64,000 bases of DNA, taken from Alteromonas oceanisediminis (GTDB lineage: Bacteria > Pseudomonadota > Gammaproteobacteria > Enterobacterales > Alteromonadaceae). The translations under genes were made by a program, and so were the position numbers. Positions 17,831-25,936 of the stretch are shown here, piece after piece (within the stretch, counting starts at the first letter, position 1; each line of letters begins with the position of its first letter). The DNA is taken from contig NZ_JAHCTA010000002.1 in assembly GCF_018474025.1 (NCBI RefSeq), forward strand, positions 310,562 through 374,561. Direction: 5' to 3'. The notes under the pieces were generated by a model. The model saw only the letters and a program-made list of their open reading frames with translations. It was not told the DNA's origin and ran no database searches.

Positions 17831-19072
17831 ATGAGTAATGGATTTCAACGGGTCGCGGTGATCGGACTGGGTTATATCGGTCTACCGACTGCTGCAATCA
17901 TTGCCTCTCGTGGTATTGAGGTTGTGGGTATCGACGTATCTGAGCATGCGGTCAATACTATCAATCAGGGCAAAATTCATATTGTTGAGCCAGACCTCGA
18001 CATGGTTGTTCAGGCAGCGGTAACGACCGGTAAGTTGAAGGCGACGCTTGAAGCCGAGCCAGCCGATGTATTTATCATCGCGGTACCAACGCCGTTTAAA
18101 GAAGGCCACACGCCAGATTTATCCTATATCGAGGCCGCGTGTAAAACGATCGCGCCAGTGCTTGCCAAGGGTAACCTGGTGATCTTGGAGTCGACCTCGC
18201 CGGTGGGGGCGACGGAAAAAGTGGCTAACTGGTTAAGCGAGATGCGCCCCGATTTGACCAACCCGATTACTAACGTGAACGGTAGCGACCTGTATATTGC
18301 CCATTGCCCTGAGAGGGTATTGCCGGGGCGCGTGCTTGAAGAGCTAGTGTCAAATGACCGGATCATAGGTGGTATCAGCACGGCGTGTTCTGAAAAGGCA
18401 TTGGCCCTGTACAAAACCTTTGTTCGCGGTGAGTGCTTGCTAACCAACGCGCGCACGGCGGAAATGGCTAAGCTTACAGAAAACGCGTTTCGTGATGTGA
18501 ATATCGCATTTGCCAATGAGTTATCGATTATCTGTGACTCGCTTAAAATCAATGTGTGGGAACTGATTTCGCTGGCGAACCGTCATCCACGGGTGAATAT
18601 TCTTAGCCCGGGCCCGGGTGTGGGCGGCCACTGTATTGCCGTTGACCCGTGGTTTATTGTCGACAGCGCGCCTGACGAAGCACGGATAATTCGCACTGCA
18701 CGCGAAATCAATGACGGCAAACCCGAGTATGTCAAACGTCAGGTGAAAGCCGCAGCAGATGAATTTAAGCGCCCGGTTATTGGCTGCTTAGGTTTAGCAT
18801 TTAAGGCCAATATTGATGATTTGCGTGAGAGCCCGGCACTGGCCATTACGCGTGACCTTGCGGCGCAGGGGGTGGGTGAAATTTTGGCCGTTGAACCGAA
18901 TATTAAGCAGTTGCCTGCCAGCGTAACGGAAGACGTGAGCTTAGTGTCACTGTCGGAAGCCATGGAGCGTTGTAACGTGATTGTGGTGTTGGTTGATCAT
19001 ACCGAGTTTAAATCTATGCCCCTTGAAGTCATTAAGAATAAAGTGGTCATCGATACACGCGGCATTATTTAA
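17831..19072 (+). CDS. wecC: UDP-N-acetyl-D-mannosamine dehydrogenase
   Basis: NAD-dependent four-electron oxidation of UDP-ManNAc to UDP-ManNAcA. The Rossmann start VAVIGLGYIGLPTAAIIASRG, the ESTSPVGATE segment, and the active-site stretch PGPGVGGHCIAVDP with the catalytic Cys are all present. 413 residues is usual for WecC. It starts with no gap after wecB, and a clear hairpin terminator follows 31 bases after its stop, so wecB-wecC form a unit separate from prsT. Pairing with WecB makes the ManNAc specificity more likely than GlcNAc or Glc. Confidence 0.93.
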   Translation: MSNGFQRVAVIGLGYIGLPTAAIIASRGIEVVGIDVSEHAVNTINQGKIHIVEPDLDMVVQAAVTTGKLKATLEAEPADVFIIAVPTPFKEGHTPDLSYIEAACKTIAPVLAKGNLVILESTSPVGATEKVANWLSEMRPDLTNPITNVNGSDLYIAHCPERVLPGRVLEELVSNDRIIGGISTACSEKALALYKTFVRGECLLTNARTAEMAKLTENAFRDVNIAFANELSIICDSLKINVWELISLANRHPRVNILSPGPGVGGHCIAVDPWFIVDSAPDEARIIRTAREINDGKPEYVKRQVKAAADEFKRPVIGCLGLAFKANIDDLRESPALAITRDLAAQGVGEILAVEPNIKQLPASVTEDVSLVSLSEAMERCNVIVVLVDHTEFKSMPLEVIKNKVVIDTRGII

Positions 19073-19102
19073 CATGTAGTCACTGACTACGTGTGAAAAC
19101 CG

Positions 19103-19130
19103 AAAGGGCGCTTTAGTGGCGCCCTTTTTT
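19103..19130 (+). terminator. Rho-independent terminator after wecC
   Basis: Nine-base stem AAAGGGCGC (19103-19111) pairs with GCGCCCTTT (19119-19127) around a seven-base loop, followed by more T residues to 19130. It lies between wecC and prsT. Confidence 0.85.
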
Positions 19131-19200
19131 GATATTTCTTTAAAACCAATAAATTTGCTATGCTCGCGCATAAGCCAATAGTGTGCCAAAGGACAAGGAT

Positions 19201-21957
19201 ATGAGAATTTTAGCAGCGACCGTTTTACTATCGATGGTTGTGTTAGGCGGGTGTGCCAAACAGAGTGTGGAAGAGCAGATTGCGACGGCCAAGACTCAAT
19301 TAGCCAATGAGAAGTATGACGAAGCGACCATTACCCTAAAAAATGTTGTGGTGAACGACCCGAGTATCGGCGAAGCGCGCTTTATGTTGGGTCAGGCCTA
19401 TTTTGGTGTCGGCGCAATGGATTTAGCGATTAAGGAGTTCGAAAAAGCAATTGAGCGCGGTGTGACTACACCCGAATTGATGTCGTTGCATTTACAAGCG
19501 CTGAAACAGCAGTACGAAATACAGCAACTGCTAGATTATCCGACTGAGAAATTCGAGCCACTGTCTGCCGAACTGGCCACGCAATATCAGGCCTATGTGG
19601 CTTTTGCGCAGTTAACGCAGAATGATATGGAAAGCGCCAAAACAGCAGTGAACGCAGCAGCCGACATTGCTAATGAATCGATTTATCGGCAGCTGGGTAC
19701 GGCATATGTGGTGTTGAAAGAAACCGGAGAGTCGGTGGCCGCTGAATTGGTGGATGAACTGATTGCCATCGCACCGGATTTCGCCGATGCACATTTACTA
19801 CGTGGGCAAATCGCGCTGTCTAGCAATGATTTACCCCAAGCAATTAGTAGCTTTGAAGCGTTCTTGGATATCTATCCACACAATCCGCAAGCCAAGCTAA
19901 GTTTGATTACGGCGCATTCGCGCAATGGGGATTTTGAAATCGCCAATACCCTAGCGACGGACTTAATGAAAGATTTTCCGAACAACCCCATGCTGAATCA
20001 GGTGAAAGGCGTGTGGTTTTTTGAAAACGAAGAGTATCAGCAAGCGAAGCAATCATTTGATAAAGCGATACAAGGTGGTTATGACAATGCTTACAACCGC
20101 GTGCTCGTTGGATTGAGCAGCTTACAGCTTCAACAAATTGAACAGGCGCACAAGCACTTTGTGAATGCGCAGAACAAAAGGCCGGATGACGCCACTATTC
20201 TGCGTTTGTTAGCCGTGACGCAATCCATGCTGGGGCGCAGTGCAGAAGCCACTGAAAGTTACCTCGCGTTAAGTGATCTCTCTGCCGAAGATGCGACATT
20301 TTTGGCATCTAACACCTATCAGTTGATCAATCAGGGTAACACCGCGCTTGCCAAGCGTTCACTTGATAAACTCACCGAAGTATCGGATAAGTCAGCCGTT
20401 CAGTTGACTCAACAGGGGATTCTGAAATTACGCTTGAATGAGGAAGGCGGTTTGCCTGACCTGAGAGAAGCACTCACGCTTGCGCCTGATATGGCTATTG
20501 CTGAGCAAGCGTTGATCACTGGCGAGTTGGCCGCGGGTGAAAACGACAAGGCTGTTGCATTAACAGAAGAAATGCTTGCAGCGGATTCGCCTGATGCGCA
20601 AATGCTTAATTTTGCGGGTGGGGTGTTTTCGCAGGTCGGGGATTTGGATAGAGCTAAAGCACTTTATGAGCAAGCACTCACGCTTGACGAGAATAACGTG
20701 CAAAGCCTTTTACTTTTATCCAAAGTCGCTCAGCGGCAGAATGATGAAAAGTTGATGACTGAGTTGCTTGACCGCGTGATCGCTATTGCGCCTGCGAATA
20801 CCACAGCGCTGATGCAGCGTTATCGCTTGGCGTTAGAGAAAAGCGAAAAGGCGAGACAGCAGGTTCAAGATCGTGTCTTATCCGCACTTGATGACAATGA
20901 TAATAATATTCCGCTACATATATTGGCTGCGTATACGCACGCGGTAGAGGGAGAATTCGCTAAAGTCGAAGCGGTATTGGCGCCAATCGATAGCACGCAG
21001 TCATTACCTGGTACGTATTATATGCTCTACGGCGATAGTCTCATTTATCAGGGGAAACGTGAAGCAGCGATACCGGTATTTAATCGCTGGTACGAAAAGG
21101 ATAAAGGTAGCCTTACCGCTACTTTCAGACTGATCAACGCACTTGATGTGAATGAAAATTTCAAGCGTGCTGAAGAGTTGGCTAACAAGGCAGTTCAGCG
21201 ACATCCAGAGGAGCCTTCGTTTAAGTTATTGTCAGCTTACTTCCAATTGAGACAGAATCAGGTAGCAAAAGCGATGTCGACACTATCTGCGTTGCCAGTG
21301 TCGTTCCGTGAAGCGCCTCTGGGCAAAGGAATTTCAGGCATTAGTCTGGCAAGCTCTGGTCAATTCGAACAAGCATTACCGCTATTAAAGGCATTTCATG
21401 AGGAATATGACAATCCATTGAGTACCGAAGTATTGGCGTTTACTTATCGCCAGTTGGGGCAGCCAGAGAAATCGCTGAATGTGCTTGAAAATCACTTGGA
21501 GCGCTTCCCGAATGATCAAAAAATCCTGACCATCCTTGCGTCATTGTCGGGGCAATCCGATCCTGAACAAGCTAAGGCGTTGTACGAGCGCCTAATTGAT
21601 ATGAACCAGAAAAATGTTTTTGCGTTGAATAATCTGGCGCAAATACTGGTTAAAGAAGAGGCGTATCAACAAGCTGCCAATTATGCGCAGTTAGCCTATG
21701 ATTTAGTGCCGGACAATGCTGAAGTGGCTGATACCTTAGCCTATAGTCTAGCTAAGCAAGGGCGATTTGCTGAATCAATGCGCTTATACCGCGTGGCGAG
21801 CAATTTGCCCTCGTTTGGCGAAGAGCACCTATTAAATTATGCGGAGGCCGCCATACTAGCCGGTGAAAAAGAAACCGCAGCGAGTTTGTTAAAAGGGTTT
21901 AACTCTGACGATGCGAATCTGACGTCGCGAGCGTTGCAGTTGCGAGAAAAGGTTTAA
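19201..21957 (+). CDS. prsT: PEP-CTERM system TPR-repeat lipoprotein PrsT
   Basis: Large tetratricopeptide lipoprotein of 918 residues typical of exosortase A loci. The signal peptide ends in a lipobox VLGGC with Cys18, then TPR units run to the C-terminus (repeated patterns such as A-LG-AYFGVG-LD-AIKEFEKAI and ALNNLAQILVKEEAYQQAANYAQLAYDLVPDNAEV). ATG at 19201 is chosen over GTG 19183 because AAAGGA (19188-19193) is correctly spaced and the lipobox falls at position 18. Such proteins are thought to scaffold polymer export or protein sorting at the outer membrane; the exact role is not established. Its length matches the TIGR02917 family. Confidence 0.92.
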   Translation: MRILAATVLLSMVVLGGCAKQSVEEQIATAKTQLANEKYDEATITLKNVVVNDPSIGEARFMLGQAYFGVGAMDLAIKEFEKAIERGVTTPELMSLHLQALKQQYEIQQLLDYPTEKFEPLSAELATQYQAYVAFAQLTQNDMESAKTAVNAAADIANESIYRQLGTAYVVLKETGESVAAELVDELIAIAPDFADAHLLRGQIALSSNDLPQAISSFEAFLDIYPHNPQAKLSLITAHSRNGDFEIANTLATDLMKDFPNNPMLNQVKGVWFFENEEYQQAKQSFDKAIQGGYDNAYNRVLVGLSSLQLQQIEQAHKHFVNAQNKRPDDATILRLLAVTQSMLGRSAEATESYLALSDLSAEDATFLASNTYQLINQGNTALAKRSLDKLTEVSDKSAVQLTQQGILKLRLNEEGGLPDLREALTLAPDMAIAEQALITGELAAGENDKAVALTEEMLAADSPDAQMLNFAGGVFSQVGDLDRAKALYEQALTLDENNVQSLLLLSKVAQRQNDEKLMTELLDRVIAIAPANTTALMQRYRLALEKSEKARQQVQDRVLSALDDNDNNIPLHILAAYTHAVEGEFAKVEAVLAPIDSTQSLPGTYYMLYGDSLIYQGKREAAIPVFNRWYEKDKGSLTATFRLINALDVNENFKRAEELANKAVQRHPEEPSFKLLSAYFQLRQNQVAKAMSTLSALPVSFREAPLGKGISGISLASSGQFEQALPLLKAFHEEYDNPLSTEVLAFTYRQLGQPEKSLNVLENHLERFPNDQKILTILASLSGQSDPEQAKALYERLIDMNQKNVFALNNLAQILVKEEAYQQAANYAQLAYDLVPDNAEVADTLAYSLAKQGRFAESMRLYRVASNLPSFGEEHLLNYAEAAILAGEKETAASLLKGFNSDDANLTSRALQLREKV

Positions 21958-22026
21958 GGGTGTCGATTTTTTTTACACTGCGTTTTAAGTGTTTTAAAAA
22001 ACCTTTAAATTTCAATGATATAAAAG

Positions 22027-22042
22027 TTGGCACGCTAAATGT
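22027..22042 (+). promoter_or_regulatory. Sigma-54-like -24/-12 promoter of the PEP-CTERM gene
   Basis: TTGGCACG at 22027-22034 is a strong -24 element; the -12 dinucleotide is GT (22041-22042) instead of the usual GC, with the correct ten-base spacing from GG. Transcription would start near 22054, leaving a leader of about 30 bases with a CGGAG site before ATG 22086. PEP-CTERM genes in other species are controlled by the sigma-54 activator PrsR, which supports the call; no activator site was identified. Confidence 0.6.
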
Positions 22043-22085
22043 ATTATCTTTTACGTAACCCAATTTTTTTAAACGGAGATTAACC

Positions 22086-22937
22086 ATGAAAAAACTACTT
22101 ATTGCAGGTGCAATCCTAACCGCAGCAAGTTCTGCTAGTGCTTCAGAAGTTGAGTGGAGCTTCCCTTTCGGTGATTCAGCTCAGCCAGTGCAAGAATTTA
22201 TTTTTGCTTACAACTCACAGTCTATCGTAACTGACTCAGACGGTAACGGCGTTATCTCTAACGGTGACCAAATCATGTCTGTTGGTGGTTTCGGTACTGC
22301 TGGTTTTGATTCAATCGCGACGCCTTTGACAGGTCAAGGTTTCGATTCTTTCAACCAAAACAACATTGGTAGCTTCAACCCGAACATTCCGTTCCCCAGC
22401 GGTTATGCAAGCAACTACATTTTCACTTTCTCTTTCAATAACTTGATGGGTGAGTGGAACAATGGTGACTTCGCATATACTAGCGGCACAATTGATTTCG
22501 GTGTTTACACGTTTGGCGCATTCGGCGGTTTCGCTGCGAATACATTCAACAGCTTGTTTACTGTTGACGTAGCTAAAGGTGGCCCAGAAAACGTTGGTGG
22601 TCAGCAGAAGCAAATCTTCCGTGGCGATGTAACTGCTACAGCAAACGGCGCTGGTGCAAACTTCTCAATCACTGAAGGTCTAGACACTCAATCGCTAGCT
22701 GATTGGTTAGCAGAAGGTAAAGTTTACTTCAGAAGTAACCAAACAGTTGACGCTGGTATCGGTGGCGTTGCTCCTCCTTCAGCTGACTTGACGTTTGATA
22801 CTGCTGGTGGCACTGCGCTTGTAGCAGCTAATCACACTGGTCGTTTCGCATTGAGCGTACCAGAGCCTTCAACGCTTGCTATCTTCGGTTTAAGCCTTCT
22901 AGGTTTTGCTGCAGCGGGCAGACGTCGTAAAGCTTAA
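22086..22937 (+). CDS. PEP-CTERM sorting-domain exported protein
   Basis: Secreted protein of 283 residues and predicted exosortase substrate. It has an N-terminal signal peptide (MKKLLIAGAILTAASSASA, cleavage near residues 19-20) and a C-terminal sorting signal: VPEPS near residue 258, a hydrophobic helix, then RRRKA. The mature part is rich in Gly, Asn, Phe and Ser and has no cysteine. Residues 50-61 (DSDGNGVISNGD) fit a 12-residue EF-hand/dockerin-like calcium loop. Codon use is biased toward few codons such as GGT and GCT, suggesting high expression. It has its own sigma-54-like promoter and a strong terminator. It might act as a matrix or floc protein like PepA, but that is inference. 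Confidence 0.93.
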   Translation: MKKLLIAGAILTAASSASASEVEWSFPFGDSAQPVQEFIFAYNSQSIVTDSDGNGVISNGDQIMSVGGFGTAGFDSIATPLTGQGFDSFNQNNIGSFNPNIPFPSGYASNYIFTFSFNNLMGEWNNGDFAYTSGTIDFGVYTFGAFGGFAANTFNSLFTVDVAKGGPENVGGQQKQIFRGDVTATANGAGANFSITEGLDTQSLADWLAEGKVYFRSNQTVDAGIGGVAPPSADLTFDTAGGTALVAANHTGRFALSVPEPSTLAIFGLSLLGFAAAGRRRKA

Positions 22938-22961
22938 TCGCTAATTACGTTCTACAAAAAA

Positions 22962-22989
22962 GCCGAGACTTCAGTCTCGGCTTTTTTTT
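22962..22989 (+). terminator. Strong, probably bidirectional terminator
   Basis: GCCGAGAC (22962-22969) and GTCTCGGC (22974-22981) form an eight-base stem with a TTCA loop, followed by eight T residues. The left flank is a run of A, so the same hairpin can end the convergent protease transcript on the minus strand. Confidence 0.9.
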
Positions 22990-23010
22990 GTGTCAAAATT
23001 CTTAACACTA

Positions 23011-23793
23011 CTAATTCACGGCGATGTTATTTTCTTTGGCAAGCATTTTTAGATGCCGTACGGGAATGGCATACGTTATCCCACTGGGTTTAGACAAAAC
23101 GTTTTCTTTAGTTTCTTTAACAAAGACTTTGTTGATGATACCAAACACGTCGCCACTGCCGATTTCATACACCGGACTACCACTATTGCCGGGGTATGCC
23201 GTAGCGTCCAACTGATACACTAAAAAGCTGTTATCAACCCGTCTTAACACACGCGCGCTTAACGATTGTGAGGTAGCTTGTGGTACAAAATCAGGCGTAA
23301 CTGCTGCAACGTATCCACGATGGGTTGCCGGATAGAGGCCTAACACAGCACCAATCGGAAAGCCGGTAAACGCCAGTGATGTGCCGTCGGGTAAGAGTTC
23401 GTCGCTCGCTAGCACAACGGGCGTGAGTTTTTTATCAATCTTAAGAATAGCTATGTCTTTGGCGGGCGCTATTGCCACAATAGTACCTTTCACGATTTCA
23501 GATACCGCGCCGCTACCTTCAAACACCACATGGTGTTGCACGATTTCGGGATCAAGGGGTTCACTGACGACGTGATAGTTGGTTGCGACATGAAACCCAT
23601 CGCCAAACACAAAGCCCGTACCGAGTAATTGATTTCTAGGACTGGAAAGTGGGGAGAATAATCCCACACCGACCACCGATTGCTTAATGGTTGCCACCGT
23701 ATCAACAAACGTTTTTTCTGACGATGCGGCGGGGTAGACTAGTGTATGCGAGAGTAAAATCGCACCTATCCATCGTTTAGCATGTTGTTTCAA
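23011..23793 (-). CDS. Secreted trypsin-like serine protease (S1 fold, no PDZ)
   Basis: Exported serine protease of 260 residues. A signal peptide is seen in residues 1-24. The catalytic triad can be placed at His74 (TNYHVV), Asp113 (AKDIAIL) and Ser204 (YPGNSGSPV). The protease domain fills the protein; there is no PDZ domain as in DegP/DegQ. It lies convergent to the PEP-CTERM gene, sharing the terminator, and upstream of the acyltransferase, so a role in maturation or quality control of surface proteins of this island is possible. No direct evidence links it to PEP-CTERM processing. Confidence 0.85.
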   Translation of the reverse strand: MKQHAKRWIGAILLSHTLVYPAASSEKTFVDTVATIKQSVVGVGLFSPLSSPRNQLLGTGFVFGDGFHVATNYHVVSEPLDPEIVQHHVVFEGSGAVSEIVKGTIVAIAPAKDIAILKIDKKLTPVVLASDELLPDGTSLAFTGFPIGAVLGLYPATHRGYVAAVTPDFVPQATSQSLSARVLRRVDNSFLVYQLDATAYPGNSGSPVYEIGSGDVFGIINKVFVKETKENVLSKPSGITYAIPVRHLKMLAKENNIAVN

Positions 23794-24169
23794 AGCAGTT
23801 TCCTTATGAATGAGCGTTAAGCTTATGCGTTAGCATACCTGTAAAGCGGGTAAAAAAGACATGATGTTTCGTTTGTGCAAGACTTATTGATATAAATTAA
23901 TATGCTCGCTAATCTGAACTCGGGATAAGACGATGTGCAAAGTTATGAATCTATTACCGATTCCCAATTTAGCTTTCCAATGTTGACCAAACGCTTGAGA
24001 TAGAGGCTCTTACGTAATGTAATATCAAGGTTTAAGTCGCTGCTGGACGGAGTTGCTTGTTCCGAATTCAGGTTAGTTAGGCATTGAACACATTTAATTG
24101 CCTGTGAAGCTAACGTCAAATTGAATATGATGCTAATGTTTAGATGATGGCCAGGAAGATATAACTGCG
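23794..24169. other. 376-base gap between divergent protease and acyltransferase genes
   Basis: No gene, repeat or hairpin of note was found. It must hold divergent promoters for both neighbours; A/T-rich stretches such as GATATAAATTAATATG near 23889-23904 are the best -10 candidates but no -35 partner is convincing. An AGGAAG ribosome site (24153-24158) precedes the GTG start at 24170. No sigma-54 motif like that of the PEP-CTERM gene is present. Confidence 0.4.
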
Positions 24170-25012
24170 GTGGGGAACAACAGAGTGAAGAAAACTAAAT
24201 GGCTGATGAGTAAGCCAATTATTGGTCCGGTAGTGAAGAAGGGCGTCGATTTTTTTGTGAATCGCCAGATCAACTCTATCTCGTCGCATTTTTCACAATT
24301 TCTTCAACCGGTGTTGGCTGATTCTACAGAACTCAAACATGCGGTATATAACGTACGTCACAATGTGTATTGCGAAGAGCTTAAGTTTGAGCCTGAGAAT
24401 AATGAAAAGTTGGAGCGTGACGAGTTTGACCCCTTCTCATTACATTGCTTGATCAAACATAAGTCGTCTGAGTCTTTTGCTGGCACGGTCCGCATTGTAA
24501 GACCTAAAGTGCCGGGCGAAATTTTACCGATCCAGAAATATTGTAAAGGCGCAATCACTAACACGGCACTCGACCCTGACAATTTTGAACCCCATCAGGT
24601 GTGTGAGATCTCTCGGCTTGCTGTACCCTCAAAGTTTCGTCGACGTGAAATGGATAAATTCGCTGGCGCGGCAACCGGTGGTATTAATGAAGTGGTGTAT
24701 TCTGAAAAAGAGTTACGCTGCTTTCCGTTCATTGCCATCGGCCTTTATTTCTGCGCAGCATCGACCGTGATCCTCGAGCAAGTAGAGCATACGTATGTGA
24801 TGATGGAGCCTAGGTTGGCGAGAAGCATGGGCTTTGTGGGCATTAAATTCGAGCAAATCGGCCCTGTTGTCGATTATCACGGTAAACGCGCACCTTATTA
24901 CATCAATGTCGCATTGCTGATGAAAAACCTACCACCTCACTTTAAGAACATGCTGTTTGCGATTGAAGAGAGTTTGGCAGATCAACACGGAGGCCAAGTT
25001 GTTTATGCGTGA
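24170..25012 (+). CDS. PEP-CTERM/exosortase system-associated acyltransferase
   Basis: GNAT-fold protein of 280 residues resembling autoinducer (LuxI-like) and N-acyl amino acid synthases. Motifs include the N-terminal VYNVRHNVYCEELKFE (near residues 59-74), an FAGTVRIVRP strand and the CEISRLAVPSKFRRRE segment, all characteristic of the exosortase-associated acyltransferase family (TIGR03694). It would transfer an acyl chain from acyl-ACP or acyl-CoA to an amine. The GTG start is supported by AGGAAG 11 bases upstream. The ThiF-like gene begins inside its last eight bases, implying joint expression and a shared pathway. Its product has not been established. Confidence 0.87.
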   Translation: MGNNRVKKTKWLMSKPIIGPVVKKGVDFFVNRQINSISSHFSQFLQPVLADSTELKHAVYNVRHNVYCEELKFEPENNEKLERDEFDPFSLHCLIKHKSSESFAGTVRIVRPKVPGEILPIQKYCKGAITNTALDPDNFEPHQVCEISRLAVPSKFRRREMDKFAGAATGGINEVVYSEKELRCFPFIAIGLYFCAASTVILEQVEHTYVMMEPRLARSMGFVGIKFEQIGPVVDYHGKRAPYYINVALLMKNLPPHFKNMLFAIEESLADQHGGQVVYA

Positions 25013-25874
25013 ATTTAACTACGATGAGGCATTTTCTCGCAATATTGGGTGGGTAACTCAACAAGAACAGCACCAATTGCGTGATGCCGTTATCGCTTGC
25101 GCGGGGTTAGGCGGAGTGGGTGGTGACCATATGATCGATCTGGCACGCTTGGGCGTGGGCCATTTTCGTATCTCTGATATGGATGACTATGATCTGGCGA
25201 ATTTTAATCGGCAAGCCGGTGCCAGTATGCAGACTATCGGTCGACCTAAGTCGGAAGTCATGGAAGAGATGATTAGGGGGATCAATCCCGAAGCGACTGT
25301 AACAAACTACAAAAACGGCATTACACTTGACAACGTTGAAGAGTTTTTAGACGGCGCGACCGTGTATGTCGATAGTTTGGATATTTTTGCGGTTGATATC
25401 CGTCGTAAGGTGTTTCAGACCTGCTATGAAAAAGGTATCCCGGCGATAACCGCTGCGCCGATGGGGATGGGCACCTCGATGCTATGCTTTATGCCTGGTC
25501 AAATGAGTTTTGAAGATTACTTCTGTTTAGAGGGTTTTGAGCAGGAAGAACAAATTATTCGATTTGTCGTCGGGGTTTCCCCTTCCTTGCAGCAGCGCCA
25601 TTATCTGGTAGAAAAAACCAGTGTTAATTTTACCAAAGAAGAAAGCAAAGTCCCGTCAACCCGAATGGGTATTTCCATGGCGGCGGGTGTGCTGTGCACT
25701 AACGTACTCAAGCTTATTTTAGGCCGGGGAGAGGTGATTTGCGCGCCACGCGGTATGCATTTCGATGCGTATCGAAACAAGCTGATCAAAACATGGCGCC
25801 CCGGCGGAAATAAGAACCCACGCCAACGTTTTATGATTTGGTATCTGCGAAGGCTACTCAAAGACAAGAAATAG
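25005..25874 (+). CDS. ThiF/MoeB/E1-like adenylyltransferase
   Basis: Adenylating enzyme of 289 residues with the E1 superfamily core. The glycine loop GLGGVGG (residues 34-40), the acidic loop DMDDYD (58-63) and the NRQ arginine motif (68-70) are in the expected order and would bind ATP. The CxxC zinc pairs of MoeB and ThiF are not seen, and the C-terminus is a basic tail. ATG at 25005 is chosen over the upstream GTG-type frame because AGG at 24991 and the family-like N-terminus fit. It overlaps the acyltransferase stop by eight bases. No ubiquitin-like partner is encoded nearby, so it may adenylate a small carboxylate or a peptide C-terminus. Confidence 0.82.
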   Translation: MREFNYDEAFSRNIGWVTQQEQHQLRDAVIACAGLGGVGGDHMIDLARLGVGHFRISDMDDYDLANFNRQAGASMQTIGRPKSEVMEEMIRGINPEATVTNYKNGITLDNVEEFLDGATVYVDSLDIFAVDIRRKVFQTCYEKGIPAITAAPMGMGTSMLCFMPGQMSFEDYFCLEGFEQEEQIIRFVVGVSPSLQQRHYLVEKTSVNFTKEESKVPSTRMGISMAAGVLCTNVLKLILGRGEVICAPRGMHFDAYRNKLIKTWRPGGNKNPRQRFMIWYLRRLLKDKK

Positions 25875-25936
25875 GTTAAACCGTGATGATTTTAGGGTAA
25901 AGTTACAGGGTTTAAAATCATTAGAAGGGAATATCG

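Noticed and set aside
18124-18552. 142-residue minus-strand frame inside wecC
   Set aside because: Antisense shadow of a well-defined gene.
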